This document shows positions 1-5,437 of a DNA stretch of 5,654 nt, in pieces. How positions within the stretch are numbered: the stretch's first letter is position 1; each line of letters begins with the position of its first letter. Location of the stretch: contig DAOUFU010000208.1 in assembly GCA_034429275.1 (NCBI GenBank), positions 1-5,654 on the forward strand, given 5' to 3'. This stretch comes from DAOUFU01 sp034429275. GTDB taxonomy: Bacteria > Chloroflexota > Anaerolineae > Aggregatilineales > Aggregatilineaceae. The notes beneath the pieces are model-generated. The model had not been told where the DNA came from. It saw only the letters and a program-made list of their open reading frames with translations, and did not search any database. Position numbers and translations under genes: made by a program.

Positions 1-23
1 CGCCCTGCGGGCGCGTTGTCGGT

Positions 24-194
24 TGCCCCCTCTCCGAAAATTTTCGGAGAGGGGGCGAAGCGGCCCGGTTTTGGCCGCGCGGGGGTGAGGCCAGCCATTC
101 GCCGCCCTCATATCCGATCACGTGGCCACAGTGCATCAGGGGCAGGCGATGCGCCTCAACCGAAACTGTTTTTTTGATGCGTTTGCCCTGAGGG
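24..194 (+). repeat. 171-bp inverted repeat, left copy
   Basis: This stretch is the reverse complement of 5483-5653 with no gaps and eight mismatches by my hand count (left-copy positions 120, 122, 129, 155, 167, 177, 178, 191). The outer 96 bases (24-119) are identical in both copies. The unit begins with a perfect 32-bp palindrome (25-56). It then has a GCGGCC/GGCCGC stem (60-78), a weaker TGAGG/CCTCA stem (86-110) and a GCATC/GATGC stem that extends to about 131-154. A run of seven T lies at 169-175. All eight differences fall outside these stems. It carries no transposase and its inner side faces folE. It looks like a non-autonomous, structured intergenic repeat; the family is not one I recognise. 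Confidence 0.93.
25..56. repeat. Perfect 32-bp palindrome in left repeat
   Basis: Two 16-base arms, GCCCCCTCTCCGAAAA and its exact complement, meet with no spacer around the centre GAAAATTTTC. As RNA the arms would form a very stable hairpin; as DNA it could extrude as a cruciform or bind a dimeric protein symmetrically. It is not followed by a T-tract on either strand, so a simple intrinsic terminator is not supported. The same palindrome ends the right repeat copy. Confidence 0.9.
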
Positions 195-239
195 GCACCC
201 ACCCGCCGTTTCCGCCCGAAGACTGGCCCGAAAACTGGG

Positions 240-305
240 TGTTCACGAGCATCTTTGCTATCTTTAATATGTTCTTAATCTTGTTTATGTATCTTTTAAA
301 CCACA
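240..305 (+). promoter_or_regulatory. AT-rich leader, probable folE promoter region
   Basis: No credible gene lies in 1-362. Bases 1-13 form a small CGCCC/GGGCG hairpin at the window edge, 24-194 is the repeat, 195-239 is ordinary GC-rich sequence, and from about 240 the composition becomes sharply T- and A-rich. Several -10-like hexamers occur, such as TTTAAT near 264 and TTTAAA near 295, but none has a good -35 at standard spacing. The composition and the position before folE support a promoter region; I cannot fix the exact start site. Confidence 0.4.
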
Positions 306-350
306 TGTACATCTAAACCTGTACATTTCATGTACATTTCATGCACACAG
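306..350 (+). promoter_or_regulatory. TGTACAT direct-repeat cluster before folE
   Basis: TGTACAT occurs three times, at 306-312, 320-326 and 331-337. The last two belong to a perfect tandem 11-base repeat, TGTACATTTCA (320-330 and 331-341), followed by a degenerate third unit, TGCACAC, from 342. The first and third sites are 8-bp palindromes ATGTACAT (305-312, 330-337). The 11-base step is about one DNA turn, so bound proteins would sit on one face. The cluster ends 13 bases before the folE start. It looks like an operator array for an unidentified regulator; I recognise no named box. Confidence 0.5.
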
Positions 351-362
351 AGGACGGGGATC

Positions 363-1103
363 ATGTTCAACCCTATTCACAACCACAATGGCAACGGGAA
401 CGGCGGCAGCCTGCGCCGCAGCACGACAGATCGCCCGCGTAACTCTCGCCTGGTAGACCTGGCCGAGCGTCTCGCCACCCAGGAATTTGAAGCTCTGCGC
501 CGCGAAGAAACCCAGATCACCGCGGATGAGGCGGCAGATCGTAAAAGCGCCATCGAAGAGGCCGTGCGCCTGATCCTGATCAATGTGGGCGAGGACCCCT
601 CGCGCGATGGCCTGATCAAGACGCCGCACCGCGTCGCCAAAGCGTTCGGCGAACTGCTGGAAGGCTACAACCAGGACGTGGAGACCATCATCAACAACGC
701 CATGTTCGATGTAGAATATGGTGAGGGCGAGATGGTGGTCGTGGCCAACATCGAGTATAACTCCATGTGTGAGCATCACATGCTGCCGTTCACCGGGCGC
801 GCACACGTGGCCTATATCCCGCGCGACAAGGTCGTGGGCCTGAGCAAAATCCCGCGCATCGTCGATATGTTCGCGCGGCGTTTGCAGGTGCAGGAACGCC
901 TCACCAACGAGATCGCCGACGCGCTCGACAACGCCCTGAACCCGCTCGGCGTGATGGTGATGGTCGAAGGACAGCATAGCTGCGCGGCCTTGCGCGGTGT
1001 GAAGAAGCACGGCGTGAACATGGTCACCACGGCCAGGCGCGGCGCGTTCCGCGAGGATCGCAGCCTGGTGGACGAGTTCTACCGCATGATCGAGCGCAGC
1101 TAG
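363..1103 (+). CDS. folE: GTP cyclohydrolase I (type IA)
   Basis: FolE opens and rearranges GTP to 7,8-dihydroneopterin triphosphate, the first step of folate and pterin synthesis, as a cytosolic zinc-dependent oligomer. The 246-residue product has a variable N-terminal extension of about 65 residues including an NGNGNGG stretch, then the catalytic domain. The zinc ligands are visible: Cys136 and His139 in CEHHM, and Cys207 in QHSCAALRG. Also present are the family segments GEDPSRDGLIKTPHRVAKAF and GLSKIPRIVDMFARRLQVQE. The start at 363 follows an AGAGGACGGGGA purine stretch; an in-frame ATG at 330 would lie inside the TGTACAT array and is less likely. It heads the + strand group and is probably co-transcribed with the SDR 137 bases downstream. 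The zinc-independent FolE2 type is excluded by the sequence. Confidence 0.97.
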   Translation: MFNPIHNHNGNGNGGSLRRSTTDRPRNSRLVDLAERLATQEFEALRREETQITADEAADRKSAIEEAVRLILINVGEDPSRDGLIKTPHRVAKAFGELLEGYNQDVETIINNAMFDVEYGEGEMVVVANIEYNSMCEHHMLPFTGRAHVAYIPRDKVVGLSKIPRIVDMFARRLQVQERLTNEIADALDNALNPLGVMVMVEGQHSCAALRGVKKHGVNMVTTARRGAFREDRSLVDEFYRMIERS

Positions 1104-1123
1104 CGTCTACGGCGCTGCGCCAA

Positions 1124-1140
1124 GCGGGGCACGGCCCCGC
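1124..1140. other. Short GC stem-loop after folE
   Basis: GCGGGGC and GCCCCGC pair as a perfect 7-bp stem with an ACG loop, 20 bases after the folE stop codon. No T-run follows, so termination is uncertain. Together with the larger hairpin at 1149-1184 it fills most of the folE-SDR gap. Confidence 0.6.
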
Positions 1141-1148
1141 CCATCCTG

Positions 1149-1184
1149 CTCCCGTGTTCGCGCAGGGGGATGCGAACACGGGAG
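1149..1184. other. Perfect 13-bp stem-loop between folE and SDR
   Basis: CTCCCGTGTTCGC (1149-1161) pairs exactly with GCGAACACGGGAG (1172-1184) around a 10-base loop. Only two T follow, so it is not a classical intrinsic terminator. It could attenuate, stabilise or process the folE-SDR transcript, or be a dispersed intergenic repeat. A GGGG...CCCC pairing just downstream (about 1188-1208) adds to the structured character of the spacer. Confidence 0.75.
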
Positions 1185-1240
1185 TTCGGGGTGCAGGGGC
1201 ATCTCCCCGCCTGGGTACACATCACCCGAAAGGACCGCCC

Positions 1241-2023
1241 ATGAACCTCGAACACAAGGTGGCCCTGGTCACCGGCGGCGCTCACCGGGTCGGGCGCGCC
1301 ATTGCGCTCGCCCTGGCACGCGCCGGAATGCGCGTCATCATCCACTATGGCACCTCCGAAGATGCGGCCCGCGCCACGCTCGCCGAACTCAATACCATCG
1401 GTGAGCAAACCGGCGCGGGTCCTGCCATCGCCCTCGCCGCCGATCTGCGCGACCTGGGGCAGATCGAGACCCTGTTCAAAGCCCTGCGCGCCCAGGTCAA
1501 CCAGCTCGATGTGCTGGTCAACAGCGCCGCCAACTTCCAGAAGAAGCCCTTCGACGCCGTGACGGTCGATGACTGGCAGACGGTGATGCAGACCAACCTC
1601 CGCGCGCCATTTTTGCTCAGCCAGCGCGCCGCCCGCCTGATGCGCGAAACCGCCCGCCCGCCCGATCAGCCCGCCGCCATCATCAACATCGCCGACCTGA
1701 GCGGAATGTATCCCTGGCGCGGCTACAGCCTGCACGGGCTGAGCAAGGCCGGGCTGATCCACCTGACCCGCGTCAGCGCGCTGGAACTGGGGCCGCACGT
1801 CCGCGTGAACGCTGTTGCCCCCGGCGCAGTCCTGCCGCCGCCCGGCCTCAGCGAGACCGACCCCGCCTGGCGGCACATCGGCGACAGCGTGCCGCTCCGC
1901 CGCACCGGCAGCCCCGACCAGGTCGGCGAGACGGTCGTCTTCCTGGCGCAGAACGACTACATCACCGGCGCGGTGATCCCGGTAGACGGCGGCGAGCACC
2001 TGATCGGCTCGATGAAAGCATAG
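1241..2023 (+). CDS. Pteridine-reductase-like short-chain dehydrogenase
   Basis: This 260-residue Rossmann-fold oxidoreductase of the classical SDR superfamily most resembles PTR1/FolM-type pteridine reductases, which use NADPH to reduce dihydropterins or dihydrofolate. The N-terminal TGGAHRVG (11-18) has the TGxxxRxG form typical of that group, with Arg16 expected to favour NADPH. LVNSAANF (92-99) places Phe99 where PTR1 has the Phe that stacks on the pterin. IINIAD puts Asp152 in the PTR1 catalytic Asp position. Lys169 is the SDR lysine, but the residue four before it, normally Tyr, is His165 (codon CAC). VNAVAPG and TGAVIPVDGG complete the fold. The start at 1241 follows AAAGGA at six bases; the longer in-frame ORF from 1154 would run through the intergenic hairpin. 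The folE neighbour supports a pterin role. Exact substrate and activity are unproven; another FabG-like reductase is the alternative. Confidence 0.88.
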   Translation: MNLEHKVALVTGGAHRVGRAIALALARAGMRVIIHYGTSEDAARATLAELNTIGEQTGAGPAIALAADLRDLGQIETLFKALRAQVNQLDVLVNSAANFQKKPFDAVTVDDWQTVMQTNLRAPFLLSQRAARLMRETARPPDQPAAIINIADLSGMYPWRGYSLHGLSKAGLIHLTRVSALELGPHVRVNAVAPGAVLPPPGLSETDPAWRHIGDSVPLRRTGSPDQVGETVVFLAQNDYITGAVIPVDGGEHLIGSMKA

Positions 2024-2100
2024 GCCGCCCGGCCCCGCACACTGCGCCGGTTGGGCAAATCTGCCACATCAGCGCCCGCCCCTTCTGCGCCCGGCTGCGG

Positions 2101-2106
2101 TATACT
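2101..2106 (+). promoter_or_regulatory. Possible -10 element before azlC
   Basis: TATACT matches the sigma-70 -10 consensus at five of six positions and stands out in a GC-rich 123-base gap between the SDR and azlC. No convincing -35 lies 16-18 bases upstream and there is no TG extension. If used, transcription would start near 2113 and give azlCD its own promoter in addition to read-through from folE. Confidence 0.35.
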
Positions 2107-2146
2107 CCACCGCTCACGTGTCGTGAACATGACGGACGGATCGCTC

Positions 2147-2941
2147 ATGCGCTCACCCTCATCGGAATTCTGGCGCGGCGTGCGCGCCCAACTGCCGATC
2201 CTGCTCGGCGTGGCCCCCTTCGGCCTGATCTACGGCATCCTGGCGATGGAAGCCGGGCTGCCCGCCGCCGTGGCGATGGCCATGTCGATGATCGTCTTTG
2301 CCGGGTCGTCGCAGTTCATCGCCACCAACCTGTTCGCCACCGGCACGCCCGGCCTGGTGATCATCATGACCACGTTTGTCGTCAACCTGCGCCACATGCT
2401 CTACAGCGCGTCGATGGCCCCGCACCTGAAGCATCTCTCGCGCGCATGGAAGTACGCCCTGGCCTTTCTGCTGACCGATGAGGCTTACGCCGTCTCCATC
2501 ACCGCGTACCAGGCCGACGACGCCCCCGCCGCGCGCGGCAGCAGCCTGCACTGGTTCACGCTGGGGGCCGGGCTGACGCTGTGGGTGTGCTGGCAGATCA
2601 GCACCGCCGCCGGGATCGCGCTGGGCGCTTCGGTGCCCGAAAGCTGGGCGCTCGATTTCACCCTGGCGCTGACCTTCATCGCCCTGGTGATGCCGCTGCT
2701 CAAGACGCGCCCGATGGTCCTGGCCGCGCTGACTGCCGCGCTCACCGCGCTGGTGACTCATGCGCTGCCCTACAAGCTGTGGCTGATCCTGGCGATTGTG
2801 GCGGGCATCGCTGCGGGGATGTGGGCGGAAGCGCGCGCCCCGCAGGCCGAGTCACGCGCCGCCCAGCCCACGCCCACTGGCGAGGCAGCAGCTGGCGAGG
2901 CGGCCCCGGTCAAGACCGCGCCGGAAAGTGAGATGATCTGA
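2147..2941 (+). CDS. azlC: AzlC family branched-chain amino acid exporter subunit
   Basis: AzlC is the large membrane subunit of the two-component AzlCD (LIV-E type) system that exports branched-chain amino acids and analogues; the substrate here is not shown by sequence. The 264-residue product has FWRGVRAQLPILLGVAPFGL at its N-terminus, FAGSSQF (51-57), NLRHMLYSASMAPHL and FLLTDEAYAV, all characteristic of the family. Several hydrophobic membrane segments follow. The last roughly 35 residues are a non-membrane Ala/Pro/Glu-rich tail, probably cytosolic and variable. I chose ATG 2147 because GGACGG lies seven bases upstream and the family's conserved region starts soon after; ATG 2129 is an alternative with no visible SD. 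The stop codon overlaps the azlD start by one base (TGATG), implying coupled translation. Confidence 0.9.
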   Translation: MRSPSSEFWRGVRAQLPILLGVAPFGLIYGILAMEAGLPAAVAMAMSMIVFAGSSQFIATNLFATGTPGLVIIMTTFVVNLRHMLYSASMAPHLKHLSRAWKYALAFLLTDEAYAVSITAYQADDAPAARGSSLHWFTLGAGLTLWVCWQISTAAGIALGASVPESWALDFTLALTFIALVMPLLKTRPMVLAALTAALTALVTHALPYKLWLILAIVAGIAAGMWAEARAPQAESRAAQPTPTGEAAAGEAAPVKTAPESEMI

Positions 2942-3255
2942 TGCACCTGTGGCTGATTATTGCGGGGATGGTGGCCGTCACTTACAGCGTGCGCCTGTCA
3001 GTGATCGCCCTGGTGGGCCAGCGCGAACTGCCGGATCGGCTGCACCGCGCGCTGCGCTATGTGCCGCCCGCCGCATTGAGCGCCATCATCGCGCCGGAGC
3101 TGCTGATGCCCGGCGGCTCGCTCGATCTCTCGCTGGGGAATGAGCGGCTGCTGGCCGGGCTGGTGGCGATCGTGGTGGCGTGGCGCGCGCGCTCGATGCT
3201 GGCCGCCATCGGCGCGGGCATGGTCACGCTGTGGGTGCTGCTGGCCCTCGGCTGA
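2941..3255 (+). CDS. azlD: AzlD family branched-chain amino acid exporter subunit
   Basis: This is the small membrane partner of AzlC. The 104-residue protein is of typical AzlD length, with an N-terminal hydrophobic helix, the TYSVRLSVIAL segment, the conserved RALRYVPPAALSAIIAPELL region (family pattern RxLRYVPxAxLxAxIxP) and the C-terminal LLAGLVAIVVAWRARSML plus a final hydrophobic helix. It begins inside the azlC stop codon (TGATG), so the two are translated together. It is the last gene on the + strand; its stop is only three bases from the stop of the convergent folK gene, leaving no room for a terminator between them. Confidence 0.9.
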   Translation: MHLWLIIAGMVAVTYSVRLSVIALVGQRELPDRLHRALRYVPPAALSAIIAPELLMPGGSLDLSLGNERLLAGLVAIVVAWRARSMLAAIGAGMVTLWVLLALG

Positions 3256-3258
3256 GCC

Positions 3259-3798
3259 TCACGCCAGGCGCACCGACTCCCGCACGACGATCCCCGGCGT
3301 ATCGGCAAAGCGCGCGGCGATCGCCGCCAGCCGCTCGCCCGTCACCGGGTGAACCCACTCCGGCGCGACATCGGCCAGCGGCAGCGCGACATGTGCCCGC
3401 GTCAGGATGTCGGGGTCCGGCAGCGTCACCGGCCCGGACTGCACGCGATCGCCATACAGCGCCAGGTCCAGGTCGATCGGGCGCGGCGCGTATTTGTCCG
3501 GGCCGCGCTCGCGCCCCAGGCACAGCTCGATAAAGCGCAGAATGACAAATTTCAGCGCCAGCGGTCCATAGTAATCGGTGTCGATCCATGCCGCCGCGTT
3601 GAGAAACGCCGCCTGGTCCGGATTCACCGCGCCCGCCGCGTTGATGGGCGCGGATTCGTACACGCGCGAGACGGCCCGCACCACCAGGTGATGATTCTGG
3701 CGCAGCATCGCCACCGCGCGCGGCAGGTTGACCTCCGGTGCGATATTCGACCCCAGCGTGATCAGGGCCGGATAGGTGCGGTCGAGATGCTTACTCAA
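3259..3798 (-). CDS. folK: 6-hydroxymethyl-dihydropterin pyrophosphokinase (HPPK)
   Basis: FolK transfers pyrophosphate from ATP to 6-hydroxymethyl-7,8-dihydropterin, the step before dihydropteroate synthase. Visible family features are ITLGSNIAPEVNLPRAVAML near the N-terminus, VSRVYESAPI, FLNAAAWIDT and the HPPK signature KYAPRPIDLDLALYGD, where Asp109 and Asp111 are the expected magnesium ligands. I place the start at a TTG (3798-3796), giving 179 residues, close to the usual size, and an 8-base overlap with the end of folB, with a GGGAG purine stretch about ten bases upstream. The open frame extends to an ATG at 3876, but that would overlap folB by about 85 bases and add 26 Arg-rich residues unlike HPPK. 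The folB-folK pairing is a common folate operon arrangement and implies coupled translation. Confidence 0.94.
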   Translation of the reverse strand: MSKHLDRTYPALITLGSNIAPEVNLPRAVAMLRQNHHLVVRAVSRVYESAPINAAGAVNPDQAAFLNAAAWIDTDYYGPLALKFVILRFIELCLGRERGPDKYAPRPIDLDLALYGDRVQSGPVTLPDPDILTRAHVALPLADVAPEWVHPVTGERLAAIAARFADTPGIVVRESVRLA

Positions 3799-4162
3799 AA
3801 TCGGCCCGCTCCCGCTCGATCTCCACGCCCACCGAGCGCGCAAAACGCAGCGCGCCGGGCTTCTCCACGCACACAATCACCCGCTCCGCGTCGTGATCCA
3901 CCACGCACCGCCGCGCGATGGCCGTCGCCAGCCCTTCGACCGTGAAATAGGCCGAGTTCTCCACCAGGGCGATGATGGCCTTGGTGATGGTGCGATAGTT
4001 GAGAATTGCGTTGTGATCGTCGTTCTGCCCGGCGGCGCGGATGTCGGTGAACAGCGTCAGGTTGATCAGAATGTCCTGCTTTTTCTCGCGCTCCACTTCG
4101 TTAATGCCGATGATGCCGCGCAGCAGCAGGTCTTTCACCACGATCTTATCGCGTGCTGGCAT
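3791..4162 (-). CDS. folB: Dihydroneopterin aldolase
   Basis: FolB cleaves 7,8-dihydroneopterin to 6-hydroxymethyl-dihydropterin and glycolaldehyde, in the cytosol, as a ring-shaped oligomer in known homologues. The 123-residue length is typical. Conserved features are DLLLRGIIGINEVEREKKQD with Glu22, LNYRTITKAI with the catalytic-type Tyr56, VEGLATAIA with pterin-binding-type Glu76, and VEKPGALRFARSVGVEIER with Lys101, the expected catalytic lysine. The ATG at 4162 is preceded by GGAAGGACGGGAA. The gene overlaps folK at its 3' end and lies 52 bases after the small ORF at 4215-4289. No key residue is missing. The alternative fold relatives (FolE or QueD-like tunnelling-fold proteins) are excluded by these motifs. 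Confidence 0.95.
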   Translation of the reverse strand: MPARDKIVVKDLLLRGIIGINEVEREKKQDILINLTLFTDIRAAGQNDDHNAILNYRTITKAIIALVENSAYFTVEGLATAIARRCVVDHDAERVIVCVEKPGALRFARSVGVEIERERADFE

Positions 4163-4214
4163 AGGTTCCCGTCCTTCCAGGATGAATTGGCGACCCCCTC
4201 TTTACAAACCCAAA

Positions 4215-4289
4215 TTATTGTGCTACCATAAAGACAGAATTAAAGACACAAGCCTTCACAATCCTGTCATCATCAAGCGCTTGTTTCAT
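4215..4289 (-). CDS. Possible 24-residue small ORF upstream of folB
   Basis: An ATG at 4289 is preceded at nine bases by AAGGAGGAGA (4305-4296), the strongest SD in the window. The frame runs 24 codons to TAA. The peptide begins MKQALDDDRIVKAC and ends NSVFMVAQ; I do not recognise it. It is richer in A and T than the genes around it. It lies between the response regulator and folB, on the same strand, 52 bases before folB. It could be a leader peptide coupled to folB translation, a small protein, or chance. The case rests on the SD and spacing alone. Confidence 0.35.
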   Translation of the reverse strand: MKQALDDDRIVKACVFNSVFMVAQ

Positions 4290-4305
4290 GGTGTGTCTCC
4301 TCCTT

Positions 4306-4348
4306 GTGCAAACGTCCTCTCCACCCACGCTAGGAGAGGACGTTGCAC
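4306..4348 (-). other. Long stem-loop abutting a strong ribosome-binding site
   Basis: Twelve consecutive base pairs join 4311-4322 and 4333-4344 (core CGTCCTCTCC/GGAGAGGACG), and four more (GTGC/GCAC, 4306-4309 with 4345-4348) continue past a single bulged base at 4310. The loop is ten bases. On the - strand, the direction of the flanking genes, the hairpin ends exactly where the AAGGAGGAGA SD begins. There is no T-run after it, so an intrinsic terminator for the response regulator is unlikely; a processing, stabilising or translation-control element is more plausible. The rest of the gap (4349-4391) shows only weak pairing. Confidence 0.75.
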
Positions 4349-4391
4349 GTTGTTCGGCGAAGACTCCGCCTGCTTTCAGCACGGGTGCCCC

Positions 4392-4757
4392 TCAGCCCAG
4401 GTAATGCTGCACCAGGGCCAGCAGCGGCGCGATGCCGGCCTGCTTCTCCCGATATTCGGTGAACCCCGCCTCCAGGTATTCCTCGCGCCGGTGCTGCTCC
4501 AGGTAGGCGGTCAGCGCGATGATGGGGGTCTCGGTCAGCCGCGCGTTCTGGCGCAGACGGCGCACCGTCTCCAACCCGTCCAGCCCCGGCAGCTGCATAT
4601 CGACCAGGATCAGGTCCGGAGGCGGATCGCTTTCCGCCAGCGCGAGGCCCTGCTCGCCATCTACAGCGATCTCAAGGCTGTATTCATACTTGTCCAGCAC
4701 TTTTTTGACGATGCGCTGAATGTTCGGGTTGTCCTCAATATACAGAATCCGTTTCAC
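4392..4757 (-). CDS. Single-domain response regulator (CheY/DivK-like receiver)
   Basis: The 121-residue product is one receiver domain with no output domain. The acidic pair is Glu8-Asp9 in RILYIEDN, the phospho-acceptor is Asp53 in DLILVDMQLPGLDG, and the switch Thr83 lies in PIIALTAY. Lys105 is the conserved lysine, but the residue after it is Gln instead of the usual Pro (EKQ rather than xKP). I chose the GTG at 4757, since GGGGAGGAG (4774-4766) lies eight bases upstream and the receiver fold starts immediately; the upstream in-frame extension is the shadow of the neighbouring gene. It overlaps the end of the flavoprotein gene by 23 bases, so translation is probably coupled. No histidine kinase is in the window. 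Its target is unknown. Confidence 0.9.
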   Translation of the reverse strand: MKRILYIEDNPNIQRIVKKVLDKYEYSLEIAVDGEQGLALAESDPPPDLILVDMQLPGLDGLETVRRLRQNARLTETPIIALTAYLEQHRREEYLEAGFTEYREKQAGIAPLLALVQHYLG

Positions 4758-5397
4758 TACCGTCACTCCTCCCCAGGTCCGGCCCTTCCCCGGCCCTACC
4801 CGGCACACGCTGCCCGCCCAGCGAGGCCAGCATCGGTGGAGCTGCGTACCAGTACGCGCCGGGGAAATCTGCCCCAACCTCTTTCTTTTTGCCGATCCAT
4901 TCTTCAATGTGGATGGCGATCGCCGTCGTCCGCGCGATCTCCGATTCGACCGGCGGGCGATAGTCTACGCCGGGCGTCAGGTGCGGCGCATATTTATCGA
5001 GCAGCCATTGAAGCGCCCGCTCCGCTTCGACCCGCTCAGTCACCACGCGCGCCCGCCCAAATGCCGTTACGCTGGCATATTCCACGCTGAATTCCAGCGC
5101 CGTTGAGGCAGGCAGCAGCCGCCCCATCTCCATCACGCTGAAGCACACGCGCGGGTTCGCCTCGATCAGCTCGCGCGTCCGCCCGTGCAACGCCATGTGA
5201 AAATAGATCGCATGCGCCGCCTCGTCATAATAGAACAAATTCATGTGCGTATAGGGCTGCTCACCGGCGGCGAGTGCCATCACCCCGACCGGCGCGCGCT
5301 GCAAAAAGGCGCGAATCCATGCTTCGTCGGTCACCCCGCGATCCTTGCGGCGGAGCGCGGTTCGGTCGGTGGAAACGGGCGGCTCAGTGTGGGACAC
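4735..5397 (-). CDS. Pyridoxamine 5'-phosphate oxidase-related flavin-binding protein
   Basis: This 220-residue protein has the FMN-binding split-barrel fold of the pyridoxamine-phosphate-oxidase-like group (the Pyridox_ox_2/NimA-like branch). These bind a flavin and reduce varied small molecules; the substrate cannot be read here. Recognisable stretches are RRKDRGVTDEAWIRAFLQRA, APVGVMAL (35-42), NLFYYDEAAHAIYFHMA, ANPRVCFSVMEMGRLLPA, ALEFSVEYASVTAFGRARVV and EEWIGKKKEVGADFPGAYWY. About 35 further residues form a Gly-rich tail running into the response-regulator gene, which may be a recent extension. I chose GTG 5397 because AGGAG lies six to seven bases before it and a good promoter lies about 40 bases upstream; ATG 5427 is an alternative with a GGGGGA stretch. 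True PdxH is unlikely given the motifs. Confidence 0.87.
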   Translation of the reverse strand: MSHTEPPVSTDRTALRRKDRGVTDEAWIRAFLQRAPVGVMALAAGEQPYTHMNLFYYDEAAHAIYFHMALHGRTRELIEANPRVCFSVMEMGRLLPASTALEFSVEYASVTAFGRARVVTERVEAERALQWLLDKYAPHLTPGVDYRPPVESEIARTTAIAIHIEEWIGKKKEVGADFPGAYWYAAPPMLASLGGQRVPGRAGEGPDLGRSDGSETDSVY

Positions 5398-5437
5398 AGC
5401 GATCTCCTGGCATGGGTGAGGGACCATTGTCCCCCTA

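Noticed and set aside
25..56. Palindrome as an intrinsic terminator
   Set aside because: The stem is strong, but no T-tract follows on either strand; the seven-T run at 169-175 is over 100 bases away.
24..194. Insertion sequence end or complete IS
   Set aside because: No transposase or transposase remnant lies anywhere between or within the copies, and target duplications cannot be examined.
122..316. 64-residue frame beginning MATVHQGQAMRLNRN with a hydrophobic C-terminus, echoed at the other end by MAKVHQGQAMRINRN
   Set aside because: The shared part is just the repeat. Most differences between copies in this frame fall at codon positions 1 and 2 (T/K, L/I, C/S, D/V), opposite to protein constraint, and the frames diverge completely beyond the repeat. 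The hydrophobic tail comes from the T-rich leader.
306..341. CRISPR array or replication iterons
   Set aside because: The repeats are only 7-11 bases with almost no spacer and sit in a gene leader; an operator is the simpler reading.
3799..3876. ATG at 3876 as the folK start
   Set aside because: It would overlap folB by about 85 bases and add an Arg-rich extension unlike HPPK; the TTG at 3798 gives a normal N-terminus and a short overlap.
4758..4907. Fifty-residue N-terminal extension on the response regulator
   Set aside because: It is the flavoprotein gene in another frame, and a strong SD is correctly placed for the GTG at 4757.
4041..5090. Long + strand frame of 349 codons and other long opposite-strand frames
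   Set aside because: They lie antisense to folB, the response regulator and the flavoprotein, show Arg/Pro/Ala-rich low-complexity translation typical of GC-rich shadows, and carry no recognisable motif.
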